Of a stretch of DNA of 64,000 bases, positions 1-8,130 are shown piece by piece. Position 1 is the stretch's first letter. Every line of letters starts with the position of its first letter. Position numbers and translations under genes: made by a program. The stretch comes from Ochrobactrum quorumnocens (GTDB lineage Bacteria; Pseudomonadota; Alphaproteobacteria; Rhizobiales; Rhizobiaceae), in assembly GCF_002278035.1 (NCBI RefSeq), contig NZ_CP022603.1:1059501-1123500 (forward strand). The letters are read 5' to 3'. The notes beneath the pieces are model-generated. The model was not told the DNA's origin. It searched no databases and saw only the letters and a list, made by a program, of their open reading frames with translations.

Positions 1-117
1 CTTTTGTTAAAAGCGCGCAATGCAGCCGGCTAAGCAGTTGATTAGCAATAGCCTTATAGCCCCCATAATTCAACGAATCGGATGGAGCTCCTCCCACATC
101 AGTCCGATTTTTGAGGA

Positions 118-411
118 ATGAAGATGAACACACCTACCCGCCTTATTCTCGCAATCGTCGTTGCCGTTATCGTCGGTTTCGGGTTCATGTTCTATGACAA
201 ATCGCGCGGCGCAGAATGGGTCGTTTCCCCGCAGCAGATCGAACAGGCGAAAGCCGAAGGAAAGGCTGGCTTCGAAAGCCGCCCGGGCACAGTTACCGTG
301 CTTCCTATTCGTAGTGAAACCGCCGATGCCCTTCCCATCAAATGGGCAATGTATGGTCTTGTTGCAGGCATCGTTGCTTTCTTTTCAGGCCGCAAGCGTA
401 AGAAGACCTGA
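118..411 (+). CDS. Small two-helix membrane protein, unknown function
   Basis: This encodes 97 residues. A hydrophobic helix spans about residues 8-26 (LILAIVVAVIVGFGFMF), followed by a polar periplasmic or cytoplasmic loop of about 45 residues, then a second helix at about 75-90 and a basic tail (GRKRKKT). GAGGAATG just upstream supplies a ribosome binding site; an in-frame ATG two codons later is an alternative start. A strong terminator follows at once, so it is probably the last or only gene of its transcript. I do not recognise a named family; the topology suggests an inner-membrane anchor protein. The reading frame is convincing, the function is unknown. Confidence 0.7.
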   Translation: MKMNTPTRLILAIVVAVIVGFGFMFYDKSRGAEWVVSPQQIEQAKAEGKAGFESRPGTVTVLPIRSETADALPIKWAMYGLVAGIVAFFSGRKRKKT

Positions 412-431
412 AGCAGAGCTGTAATCTTCTC

Positions 432-465
432 AAACCCCGGATGCATACCTTCCGGGGTTTTTGTT
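432..465 (+). terminator. Rho-independent terminator
   Basis: A 10-bp perfect stem (AAACCCCGGA / TCCGGGGTTT) with a 9-nt loop is followed by a T-rich run. It closes the small membrane protein gene upstream. Confidence 0.85.
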
Positions 466-542
466 TAACCTGTAAACTCCCCGTTGCTCGGCTGAGGCCT
501 TAAGGCTAACTTGCCGCCGATATGGAGAGGGCTTCGAACGGC

Positions 543-1343
543 ATGGCCGAGACAATTTTTTCACGTATTCAAGCGAGCCGTACAGCGGATGATGTCGTCC
601 ACCAGATCGAGAGCCTGATTCTCGAAGGCGTCTTGCGTGGTGGCGACCGGCTTCCGGGTGAACGCGAACTTGCACGCCAGTTCGATATTTCCCGTCCTAT
701 TCTGCGTGATGCCCTGAAGAGGCTTGAAAATGCCGGTCTTCTCACATCGCGTCACGGTGGTGGTACATTCGTTGCTGATGTCATCGGACAGGTTTTCAGT
801 GCACCGGTGGTGAAGCTTTTTGCCGATCATCGCAAAGCCAAGGCTGATTATCTGGAGTACCGCCGCGAGATAGAGGGCATTGCCGCTGAATTTGCAGCAT
901 TGCGCGCGACGCCTGCCGACAAGGCACTCTTGAAGGAAATCATCGTCGCAATGGAAACGGCGCACGGTGCCGGTGATTTCGATACGGAAGCGCGGCTTGA
1001 TGTCGATTTTCACAATGCTATCGGTGAAGCCGCACATAATATAGTGCTGCTGCATACATTGCGCTCTTGCTATCAACTGCTCAAAGACGGGGTTTTTTAC
1101 AACCGCAGTCTGATTTACAATTACCCCGGCGTCGCTGACATGTTCCTGTCACAGCACCGCGCCATTTACGATGCTGTCATTGCAGGCAACCCGCAAGTCG
1201 CCCGCGAGGCGGTTCAAAAGCACATCCGGTTCGTCGAACAGGCGACGAATGACAGAGAACTGAACGATGAACGTGAGCGCGTATCCCGCTTGCGCTATCG
1301 TCAGCGTGCTGGAAAAGACGCAAAAGAAAGCGACGACTTATGA
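543..1343 (+). CDS. FCD-domain (FadR-subfamily) GntR transcriptional regulator
   Basis: This is a ligand-responsive DNA-binding repressor or activator. The N-terminal winged helix-turn-helix (about residues 12-75) carries the typical GntR pattern: LILEGVLRGGDRLPGEREL, then ISRPILRDALKRLE, then GGGTFV. A helical FCD effector domain follows (about 95-240), containing the D-x3-H pattern (DVDFHNAI) and later histidines that bind metal or ligand in this family. I place the start at 543 because GGAGAGG lies about 12 nt upstream; an in-frame ATG at 522 has no such site. The stop overlaps the next gene's ATG (ATGA), so the two are co-transcribed. The ligand cannot be told from sequence. Confidence 0.9.
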   Translation: MAETIFSRIQASRTADDVVHQIESLILEGVLRGGDRLPGERELARQFDISRPILRDALKRLENAGLLTSRHGGGTFVADVIGQVFSAPVVKLFADHRKAKADYLEYRREIEGIAAEFAALRATPADKALLKEIIVAMETAHGAGDFDTEARLDVDFHNAIGEAAHNIVLLHTLRSCYQLLKDGVFYNRSLIYNYPGVADMFLSQHRAIYDAVIAGNPQVAREAVQKHIRFVEQATNDRELNDERERVSRLRYRQRAGKDAKESDDL

Positions 1344-2098
1344 CTGGCGTGACGTTGAAGGACGCTAAAGGACCTGAAGGCGTCCGGCTTTATGCTATCG
1401 GCGACGTTCACGGACGCCTTGATCTTGTGCTGGATATGCATGGCCTTATCCGCGCCGATCTCGACCACAATCCCGTACATGATTGGCGGATTATTCATCT
1501 TGGCGATTACATCGACCGCGGACCGGATTCTAAAGGTGTTCTTGATTTTCTGATGAATGCATCAGCACACGATCCGCGCATTGTTTCTTTAGTCGGAAAC
1601 CATGACGATGGTTTTTTGCGCTATCTTGCTACTGGAGATACGAACGGGATTTTTGCCAATCATGGCGGCAGTGATACCGCACGCTCTTATGGGGTTGAGG
1701 TGGATTTCAACGATCCGGTTTCGGCAGTGTTGGGATACAAGCAACTCGTAAACGCAATACCGCCAGCGCATATCGATTACATCCGCTCCATGCCGCATTC
1801 AGTGAGTTTCGGCGATTTCTTTTTCTGTCATGCGGGCGTTAATCCGGCAGTGCCGCTCGACGCTCAGGACCCCGACGAACTGATGTGGATCAGGTCGCTG
1901 TTTCTGAAATGGACCGACCCCTTGGAAAAGGTCATTATCCACGGCCATACGCCGCAGAATTCAATCGACGTTCAACCCAATCGGGTTAATCTCGATACTT
2001 ATGCCTGGAAGAGTGGAAAGTTGTCAGCCATCGTGATCGACGGTTCTGAAAAACGCTTTCTCGAAGCGACTGGTCCAGCCGACAGTCCAAAAAATTAA
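1340..2098 (+). CDS. Metallophosphoesterase of the PPP (Ser/Thr phosphatase / Ap4A hydrolase) type
   Basis: The protein has 252 residues and a full set of PPP-superfamily metal-site motifs in order: GDVHG (about 21-25), GDYIDRG (55-61), GNHDD (near 90), CHAGVNP (near 168) and HGHTP (near 205). These coordinate a binuclear metal centre that hydrolyses phosphoesters, either of phosphoproteins or of dinucleoside polyphosphates; sequence alone does not separate the two. It is cytosolic, with no signal peptide. Its start overlaps the FCD regulator's stop by 4 nt, implying translational coupling. Confidence 0.9.
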   Translation: MTGVTLKDAKGPEGVRLYAIGDVHGRLDLVLDMHGLIRADLDHNPVHDWRIIHLGDYIDRGPDSKGVLDFLMNASAHDPRIVSLVGNHDDGFLRYLATGDTNGIFANHGGSDTARSYGVEVDFNDPVSAVLGYKQLVNAIPPAHIDYIRSMPHSVSFGDFFFCHAGVNPAVPLDAQDPDELMWIRSLFLKWTDPLEKVIIHGHTPQNSIDVQPNRVNLDTYAWKSGKLSAIVIDGSEKRFLEATGPADSPKN

Positions 2099-2232
2099 CG
2101 CGCGCTGGAAATGCCGTAACCGTCAGTCGATGTCATGCTGTTACCTGCATCGACTGTAAAAATACCAACTGCCATAAACATGATCGCAGAAATCATCAGG
2201 ACGGTGAGGAGCGCGGCATGCTTAGCGGTCAT
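2095..2232 (-). CDS. Putative 45-residue single-span membrane protein
   Basis: A short reading frame on the minus strand encodes 45 residues: a short basic N-terminus (MTAKHA), a hydrophobic helix of about 22 residues (ALLTVLMISAIMFMAVGIF) and a polar tail rich in Ser, Thr and Gly. It ends by overlapping the phosphatase stop codon, tail to tail. AAAGAG lies about 10 nt upstream as a weak ribosome binding site. The clear one-helix pattern is the main support. No homologue is recognised and it could be fortuitous. Confidence 0.45.
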   Translation of the reverse strand: MTAKHAALLTVLMISAIMFMAVGIFTVDAGNSMTSTDGYGISSAR

Positions 2233-2492
2233 GATCGAAAACTCTTTAGAGGGTTACCGGGAGGATCGGGAAACCGAGCTTTCATAATGAGCAAGGCTTG
2301 CGCCCTGTCCGATCAATTGCCACCCGGAAGTTGGCCTCAGTTACACCTGAAAAAAGTTACCTGCAACTGAACACGGGGACTACAATTGTCGCTTTCCAAG
2401 GGAAAAACCCAAATGGTTTCCCCCTGTGGCAAAGTCGCAACGCCTTATCGGCTAGTGGTGTTGTTTACAGGCAACTTTTTTGGGCATCCGCG

Positions 2493-3191
2493 CTAGATCA
2501 GATTGATCCATGCACGTGCGAGGGCAGCGCCAGCCTTATCTGCAGCAGCCCCCGAACGTTGCAAATGTGCGGGAAATTCAGTGGGCCATTCAGGGTCAAA
2601 CTCAGCGATCATGTCGCTGAGTGTTTCATTCCAGTCGACAACAAGTTTTGTGTCCGCTTCAAAATGAAACTGGGTACCATAGATCGCCCGGCCAATCCGG
2701 TAGGCCTGATGGGCAGTCATATCGCTGACTGCCATGTGAATGGCCCCTTCTGGCAATGAAAACGTATCGCGGTGCCAATGGAAAATCGGAAACGCAGAAC
2801 CTGCGGCGCCAAGCATCGGATCGCATTTCCCTTTCTCGGTCAGCCGCACTTCGTGCCAGCCAAACTCCATAGGCCGATCCAGAATATTCTCGGCTCCATA
2901 TGCGCGCGCAATAAGCTGGCTACCGAGGCAAATGCCAAGCACCGCCTTGTCCTTATTGCCGAAAGCGCGAATGAGATTGAGGAGATCTGGGAAATATGGG
3001 AACTCGGCATCCGCAAGCGCATTCTGTTCGCCGCCAAGCAGAATAAGCGCCTGATGATCACTGTCATCTTTTGGTAGAGCGTCGCCCTGATAGGCATGGC
3101 GCAGATCAATCGAATGGCCCGCATCAAGCAATATAGGCTCAATTTGTCCGAGGCCCGAATCTGGATAATTCTGGATGACCAATACGCTCAT
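2493..3191 (-). CDS. Class I glutamine amidotransferase-like protein
   Basis: The 232-residue protein is a stand-alone GATase1 domain like those annotated as GMP-synthase glutaminase-like proteins. The catalytic triad is visible: Cys88 in GICLGSQ, His176 and Glu178 in QFHFEAD. The oxyanion-region glycines LLGGEQ are near residue 52. It would release ammonia from glutamine or hydrolyse gamma-glutamyl bonds of a small substrate; the synthetase partner, if any, is not next to it. It is monocistronic, with no signal peptide, so cytosolic. Confidence 0.85.
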   Translation of the reverse strand: MSVLVIQNYPDSGLGQIEPILLDAGHSIDLRHAYQGDALPKDDSDHQALILLGGEQNALADAEFPYFPDLLNLIRAFGNKDKAVLGICLGSQLIARAYGAENILDRPMEFGWHEVRLTEKGKCDPMLGAAGSAFPIFHWHRDTFSLPEGAIHMAVSDMTAHQAYRIGRAIYGTQFHFEADTKLVVDWNETLSDMIAEFDPEWPTEFPAHLQRSGAAADKAGAALARAWINLI

Positions 3192-3230
3192 AGCCCAAGC
3201 CCCACAGCGACTTCTTCACGCAAATTGCTA

Positions 3231-3333
3231 GAGTGGTTTCGGTTAAGCTGAAGCGCTGGAACCGCTCTAACTATTTGTTCTCACGCATTATGTTACGCAA
3301 AACCACTTCGCACTTTTGCTGGAAATGCTCTAA
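3231..3333. repeat. Short intergenic repeat, copy 1
   Basis: The region contains a TATTTGTT..ACGCATTAT..ACGCAAAACC core, then CTTCGCAC, TTTTGCTGGAAATGCTC and flanking GCTCTAA. Related sequences occur at 11,462, 56,655 and, inverted, at 63,701. This is the kind of dispersed extragenic repeat seen between genes in Brucella and relatives. It lies between the amidotransferase promoter and the exporter operon's terminator. Confidence 0.7.
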
Positions 3334-3337
3334 CATG

Positions 3338-3365
3338 AAAAAAGCCCGGACAATAGCCCGGCTTT
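3338..3365 (-). terminator. Rho-independent terminator of the exporter operon
   Basis: Read on the minus strand this is an AAAGCC/GGCTTT-based hairpin with one internal mismatch, followed by six T. It lies about 20 nt beyond the stop of the HlyD gene. Confidence 0.7.
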
Positions 3366-3385
3366 GCTTCTCATCACGGGCAATT

Positions 3386-4252
3386 TCAGTTCACGACCGA
3401 AACGCTGACTGTGCGACCAGCCACCAGATGAACACCCTGCGGCACTTCCTCCAGTTTCACTCTAACAGGCACGCGCTGTGCGAGGCGAACCCAGTTGAAC
3501 GTCGGAGAAACATTGGCAAGCAGGCTGGTTGAATCCGTGCGCTCGCGGTCTTCAATGCCGCCAGCAATGCCTTCGACCTTGCCTTTCAGCTGCACCTGAC
3601 TGCCCATCACATCAACCAGAACCGCATCGCCGATCTGGATGCGTTCGAGTTTGTTTTCTTCGAAATAGCCGGAAACATAAAATGAATCTGTATCGACCAG
3701 CGCTGTGACCGCGGAACCCGTCGTCACATAATCACCTGGTTGAAGCGAAAAATTGGTGATTACACCATTCACGGGAGCCTTGACCGAAGACCGATCCAGA
3801 TTAAGCGATGCCAGATCGCGGTCGAGCTCTGCCTGACGATAGGTGGCTTCAGCTTGCTGGGTTGTCGTTTCGATCTGTTCCATTTTCTGTTGGGTCACAG
3901 TCGTATCGTTGAGCTTGCGGTAGCGTATCTGATCGCGATTGGCCATATCCAGTGCAGCCTTGCTGCTGGCAAGCTTCGCATCGGCCAACTGGAGCGCAAG
4001 CTTGTAGCGGGCCTGATCAATGCGGAAAATCACCTCACCTTGCTGGACCGTCTGATTGTCATGAACCAGAACTTCGCTCACCAGACCGGAAACGTCCGGA
4101 GCGATGCGCACGACATCTGCACGTATCTTGCCGTCACGTGTCCATGGCGCGTTCATGTAATAGTCCCATAGATGCCAGCCAAGCAGCCCTGCCATTGTGA
4201 CCATGACGAGGGTGAGGAAAACCCGGCCGGAATGTGCAAAGAGCTTTTTCAT
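3386..4252 (-). CDS. HlyD-family periplasmic adaptor of an AaeAB-type efflux pump
   Basis: The 288-residue membrane-fusion protein has an N-terminal membrane anchor (about residues 10-30, VFLTLVMVTMAGLLGWHLW), a lipoyl/barrel-sandwich half-motif (IRADVVRIAPDVSGLVSEVLV), a central alpha-helical hairpin (about 85-150) and the second lipoyl half (SVKAPVNGVITNF). This matches AaeA-like proteins, which link an FUSC inner-membrane pump to the outer membrane to export aromatic carboxylic acids. The start overlaps the DUF1656 stop by 4 nt. It is the last gene of marR-FUSC-DUF1656-hlyD. The substrate is inferred from the family only. Confidence 0.9.
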   Translation of the reverse strand: MKKLFAHSGRVFLTLVMVTMAGLLGWHLWDYYMNAPWTRDGKIRADVVRIAPDVSGLVSEVLVHDNQTVQQGEVIFRIDQARYKLALQLADAKLASSKAALDMANRDQIRYRKLNDTTVTQQKMEQIETTTQQAEATYRQAELDRDLASLNLDRSSVKAPVNGVITNFSLQPGDYVTTGSAVTALVDTDSFYVSGYFEENKLERIQIGDAVLVDVMGSQVQLKGKVEGIAGGIEDRERTDSTSLLANVSPTFNWVRLAQRVPVRVKLEEVPQGVHLVAGRTVSVSVVN

Positions 4253-4458
4253 AGCGGTATTCCATTCAAGAGTACGGCGCTTACGCCGAGTATGCAGAAG
4301 TACATCGCGGCATCAAACAAAGGTCGATGCCAGACAAAACGGTAGAAACGGACGCGCGCCAGCAGGCGTTGCAGCACAGAATTGGCGAAATAAGCGCCGA
4401 GCGCCAAAACCGCCAAAGTCGGAAGATAAATCCCATAGATGTCGAGTTCGGGTCTCAT
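4249..4458 (-). CDS. DUF1656 (AaeX-like) small membrane protein
   Basis: The protein has 69 residues with two hydrophobic helices (about 10-28 and 47-66) and the usual N-terminal start of the family (MRPELDIYGIYLPTLAVLALGA has the E-x-D-x-x-G-x-Y-x-P pattern). DUF1656 proteins sit between the FUSC and HlyD genes of aromatic-acid efflux operons, exactly as here. Their precise role is unknown, and they probably assemble with the pump. Confidence 0.9.
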   Translation of the reverse strand: MRPELDIYGIYLPTLAVLALGAYFANSVLQRLLARVRFYRFVWHRPLFDAAMYFCILGVSAVLLNGIPL

Positions 4459-4493
4459 GATTATTCAAGTTCCATTCGTGCGAATTACCTGCC

Positions 4494-6593
4494 TTATGCA
4501 GCCTGCGGCAGCACGAGTTGCGGCTGCGGTGGAAGCGCAAAGGGCGGCGCTTTCGGAAACAGATTGAAGCGCAAGCCAATCAGGGCGATACGAGGCCTCT
4601 TGGCGATAGCCGGTGAACCATTTTCGATGATGACAGTGATCGCCTGATCTATAGCGGCCAATAGTCGGGCATCAATGTCTTCACGCACGTCCGACCTGGT
4701 GTCACGTGACAGCGCCCGATAATGCGCACCAACGCCATCAAGCACCACGTCCACCGCCTCGCCACAGGATACAGGCAATTTCGACCGATATTGCTGCAAA
4801 TCAATCGTGTTCATGCCATTGCGCAAATCACGCAACAGATCGACCTTGGCAATATCGGCAGCTGGTATCAAAGCAAGGCGCGGCGTCATCATGCCGATGC
4901 GATCAATCATCTTGAGCAGCAAACGGTTCATACGCTGACGACGATGGCGACCCGACTGACGTTCGGTTGTAAGCACAATGTCGTTCCAGCCCGCTCTGAC
5001 GAGACGCCGCACGCTCCATTCGGCACCGACCGATCGCACAATGGATGTCACTCCAGCAGCAATGACTATACCAAGAACGGTGGCGAGGTTGGCATTGGCA
5101 AAGCTCACAAAGTCATGCGTCAGATGTCCCTGTAACATCAGCATGTTTGGTAGGTTCACACAAAGTACCATACCGAGCAGAAACTGTGATGGAATTGCAA
5201 GAAGCAGTCCGGCAGGGACCAGGAACAGGCCAAGTACAAGTACCAACGGGAAGAACCCGTCCACCAGCGGTAACAATGCAAATTCAAACACGAAGGCGGC
5301 GGCAATAACGATCAATAGCAGCCAGTTGAACTTGCGCATCACCGGCACAGGATCGTCCATGCCTGCAAAAATACAGCAAAAAATCCCAGCCATCATGGCG
5401 GCGGCACTGCCCTGCGACCAGCCGGTCGCAATCCAGAGGGCAGTGGCGATACATGTTGCCAGAAAAGCCGAAAAACCTGAGAGGAAGGCCATGCCATAAT
5501 CTCTGTGCTGCGGGCGCGCCTTCAGATGCGCGTCGTAGCGGCGCCAGCGCAGCGAATGACGAGAACCAGAAATGATGTCCTGACGCAGCGTGATACAGTC
5601 GCTCCAAATCTGAACAAGATCACGCACACGCGCTGCCAGATTGAACGGCAGCAACTCAGCCCAGCTATCGGCATCCTTGCCATGCTTTTCGATTTCGTCG
5701 AGATAACCAAGAAGTATTGCGCGGCGGTGTTCTGTCAGGGCTTCACCACTTTCAAGCCAGGCGCAGGCTGCATCCAGAAGTTTCTTCACCCCTGGATGCC
5801 AGGGCTTTTCACCCTCACCGGGCTTCAGTACCAACACATCATGCAGGCTGGAAACGATTGGCAGAACGGCAACCATGCGCTGTTGCAGTACGTGCAAAAG
5901 TGCCCCGACATTGCGGATAGAGGACGTATCATAGGCCACATGCGTCGTCAGATTGCGCAGTTCCAGAGCATCGGCAGCAAGCCGCTGGCGGTCGCGTCTG
6001 AATTCAGGGCTGTCACCGTCGCCGCGCAGCGTTGCAACAGCAAGTTTGGAGCCGTCACGCAGCCAGTTATCGATACGCGCAACCAGAACGGGGCCGCTAT
6101 GGCGCGGAAATACCAGACGATTGACCACAGCCGCACAAATAATGCCGATGGCAATTTCTTCAACACGGCCCACGGCATATTGGAAAGTCGTGGCGGGAGC
6201 GGAGACAACCGCGAAACTTGCGATCGCTACGGTATAGCCGGCAAGCATGAAAAGGTAGCTGCGTGGCGTGCCATCAAGCAGGCTAATCGCGAGACAAAGC
6301 CCCATCCACAGGCCGATTGCCAGCGTTAGAATTTCAGGCGAGTTGACCAGATGCGGCACGAAAAGAATCGTGACGGCACCGCCGATAATTGTACCGATCA
6401 GACGATAAAAGCCCTTGGAGGTCGTAGCGCCTGAAAGCGGATGCGCAACGATGTAAACCGCTGCCACCGACCAATAAGGATTGGGCAGATCAGCCATCAG
6501 GGCAATCCACAGCGCAAGCATGGCAGCGGCGAAGGTCTTCAGCGAGAAGACCACGTCCCAAAATCGTGGCATTGTTTCAGCGGGCTTAATCAT
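4494..6593 (-). CDS. FUSC-family inner-membrane efflux pump (AaeB-like)
   Basis: The 699-residue protein has the duplicated FUSC architecture: about six membrane helices at residues 15-170, a large soluble region at 175-365, a second helical bundle at about 370-530, and a soluble C-terminal domain. Such pumps expel p-hydroxybenzoate-like and other aromatic acids. Tandem placement with MarR, DUF1656 and HlyD genes on one strand defines the operon. No damage to the frame is seen. The family call is firm; the substrate is inferred. Confidence 0.92.
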   Translation of the reverse strand: MIKPAETMPRFWDVVFSLKTFAAAMLALWIALMADLPNPYWSVAAVYIVAHPLSGATTSKGFYRLIGTIIGGAVTILFVPHLVNSPEILTLAIGLWMGLCLAISLLDGTPRSYLFMLAGYTVAIASFAVVSAPATTFQYAVGRVEEIAIGIICAAVVNRLVFPRHSGPVLVARIDNWLRDGSKLAVATLRGDGDSPEFRRDRQRLAADALELRNLTTHVAYDTSSIRNVGALLHVLQQRMVAVLPIVSSLHDVLVLKPGEGEKPWHPGVKKLLDAACAWLESGEALTEHRRAILLGYLDEIEKHGKDADSWAELLPFNLAARVRDLVQIWSDCITLRQDIISGSRHSLRWRRYDAHLKARPQHRDYGMAFLSGFSAFLATCIATALWIATGWSQGSAAAMMAGIFCCIFAGMDDPVPVMRKFNWLLLIVIAAAFVFEFALLPLVDGFFPLVLVLGLFLVPAGLLLAIPSQFLLGMVLCVNLPNMLMLQGHLTHDFVSFANANLATVLGIVIAAGVTSIVRSVGAEWSVRRLVRAGWNDIVLTTERQSGRHRRQRMNRLLLKMIDRIGMMTPRLALIPAADIAKVDLLRDLRNGMNTIDLQQYRSKLPVSCGEAVDVVLDGVGAHYRALSRDTRSDVREDIDARLLAAIDQAITVIIENGSPAIAKRPRIALIGLRFNLFPKAPPFALPPQPQLVLPQAA

Positions 6594-6664
6594 CGGTTTT
6601 AAGAATGTTCATTACATTAAGTTGCCTGCCTTCAAGGGAAGGCCGGATGTTGCTTGCCTTCCCG

Positions 6665-7105
6665 TCAGGAGGGCTGGTTTTGGAATTTCTCGTGAAGCTT
6701 TCGCAAGACATCCATCGCGACATCAACCGCATCGGGATCAAGGTCGCCCAGAAAAGCCATGCGCAGGCGCGCCGCAGTCTTTTCCACTTTTGCCGCAAGG
6801 GCTCGACCCTCATCCGTCAGCTGAATGAGTTTAACCCGGCGATCCGTGTCGTCCGGGATGCGTCGGATCAGGTCTTCCTTTTCCAACTCATCCACAACGC
6901 GGACAATCGTTGCTCCTTCAATGCCTACCCTTTCGGCAAGTACGCCCTGAGGAATACAATCGCCATGCCGTAAAAGTGTCATGAGCGGTATAGCTTTTGC
7001 ATCCGATAGACTGTGGTCGGCCATTGCTGCGTCGAAGGCTTTGCGCCATCCACGGGCATTGGCAGACAGCAGCGGTGCAAATTCGACCCAAGCTTGGTTC
7101 ATCAC
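6665..7105 (-). CDS. MarR-family transcriptional regulator of the exporter operon
   Basis: The 146-residue protein has the MarR winged helix: LMTLLRHGDCIPQGVLAERVGIEGATIVRVVDELEKEDLIRR is recognition helix plus lead-in, and DDTDRRVKLIQLTDEGRAL is the beta wing with the diagnostic D-x-R. It is the first gene of the transcript that continues into the FUSC, DUF1656 and HlyD genes. The family usually represses until an aromatic ligand binds, so autorepression together with control of the pump is likely. A palindrome lies just upstream of its start. Confidence 0.9.
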   Translation of the reverse strand: MMNQAWVEFAPLLSANARGWRKAFDAAMADHSLSDAKAIPLMTLLRHGDCIPQGVLAERVGIEGATIVRVVDELEKEDLIRRIPDDTDRRVKLIQLTDEGRALAAKVEKTAARLRMAFLGDLDPDAVDVAMDVLRKLHEKFQNQPS

Positions 7106-7120
7106 TTAAATTCCATTCAA

Positions 7121-7140
7121 ATAGATAGCTTCATATCTAT
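7121..7140. promoter_or_regulatory. Candidate MarR operator palindrome
   Basis: ATAGATA and TATCTAT form a perfect 7-bp inverted repeat with a 6-nt spacer, 16 bp upstream of the marR-type start and inside the AT-rich gap that it shares with the divergent rsmE gene. Size and position fit a MarR dimer site. The binding is inferred. Confidence 0.5.
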
Positions 7141-7270
7141 ATGGATACAATCTAGTTCAAATCAACTGCTTTATTAGTCCCATCAAATATTTGTGTAGCC
7201 AACCATTCAATTTACCCCAAATGACCAAAAAGCTTGACCATTGGGTCGGCCCTCTGTCATCGATGCGATC

Positions 7271-8032
7271 ATGCGCGCGAATTATAAAATGCAGAGACTT
7301 TATATCGAAGCCAGCCTTAGCCATGGAACACTAGGCGATGGCATAAGCGTGGAAGCGCCGACGCAGGCCGCTCATTATCTGACGCACGTTCTGCGGTTGA
7401 AGGACGGCGACCAAATCCTTGCTTTCAACGGGCAGGATGGCGAATGGAAAATGCGTTTGCGGCCTGAAGGCAAGAAACGTCTGTTTCTTGAAGCAATTGA
7501 GCAAACACGCCCGCAGCCAGATGCTTGTGATTTGATCTATTGCTTTGCCCCGCTGAAACAGGGGCGGCTTGATTATTTGGTGCAGAAGGCCGTTGAAATG
7601 GGCGCAGGCGTTTTGCAGCCGGTTGTCACGCAGCATACACAGGTGCCAAAGCTTGGAATAGACCGCATCAAGGCCAATGCCATCGAGGCTGCCGAGCAAT
7701 GCGGTGTGCTTGCTATCCCCGAATGCCGCGATGCAATCCGCTTTGATCATTTTCTGGAGCAGTGGGACCAGTCGCGCCGCCTCATCTTCTGCGATGAGGG
7801 CCATGAAGCAAATGACCCGCTAACTATTCTGAGCAGTTTAGAGCCCGGCCCCTATGCGGTTCTTATCGGCCCGGAAGGCGGGTTTTCAGAGGCTGAGCGA
7901 CAGCAATTGCACAGCCTCCCGTTTGTGACTGCCATTCCACTGGGGCCTCGCATTTTGCGTGCAGATACGGCAGCTGTTGCAGCACTTACGCTTGTCCAAG
8001 CGGTGTTAGGCGACTGGAAAGCGAACACATGA
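7271..8032 (+). CDS. rsmE: 16S rRNA (uracil-1498-N3)-methyltransferase RsmE
   Basis: RsmE methylates U1498 of 16S rRNA in the 30S subunit using SAM. An N-terminal PUA-like domain (about residues 1-75) precedes a SPOUT methyltransferase domain with the family's knot motifs: LIGPEGGFSEAE and PLGPRILRADTAAVAALTLVQ. The length of 253 residues is normal. The in-frame ATG at 7,241 adds ten residues without family similarity, so 7,271 is preferred, though no strong ribosome binding site distinguishes them. It is divergent from the marR operon. Confidence 0.93.
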   Translation: MRANYKMQRLYIEASLSHGTLGDGISVEAPTQAAHYLTHVLRLKDGDQILAFNGQDGEWKMRLRPEGKKRLFLEAIEQTRPQPDACDLIYCFAPLKQGRLDYLVQKAVEMGAGVLQPVVTQHTQVPKLGIDRIKANAIEAAEQCGVLAIPECRDAIRFDHFLEQWDQSRRLIFCDEGHEANDPLTILSSLEPGPYAVLIGPEGGFSEAERQQLHSLPFVTAIPLGPRILRADTAAVAALTLVQAVLGDWKANT

Positions 8033-8130
8033 ATATGAGAAAATCCAATCATCAATGAAATTGACTTGCGCGATTTGACAAATTTGTCCAATCACGCTGA
8101 CAAATATAAATCCGACTAGGGACAATACGC

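Noticed and set aside
2298..2759. A 153-residue plus-strand open frame opposite the glutamine amidotransferase gene
   Set aside because: It is largely antisense to a well-supported gene, has no family likeness, and its composition is that of a shadow frame.
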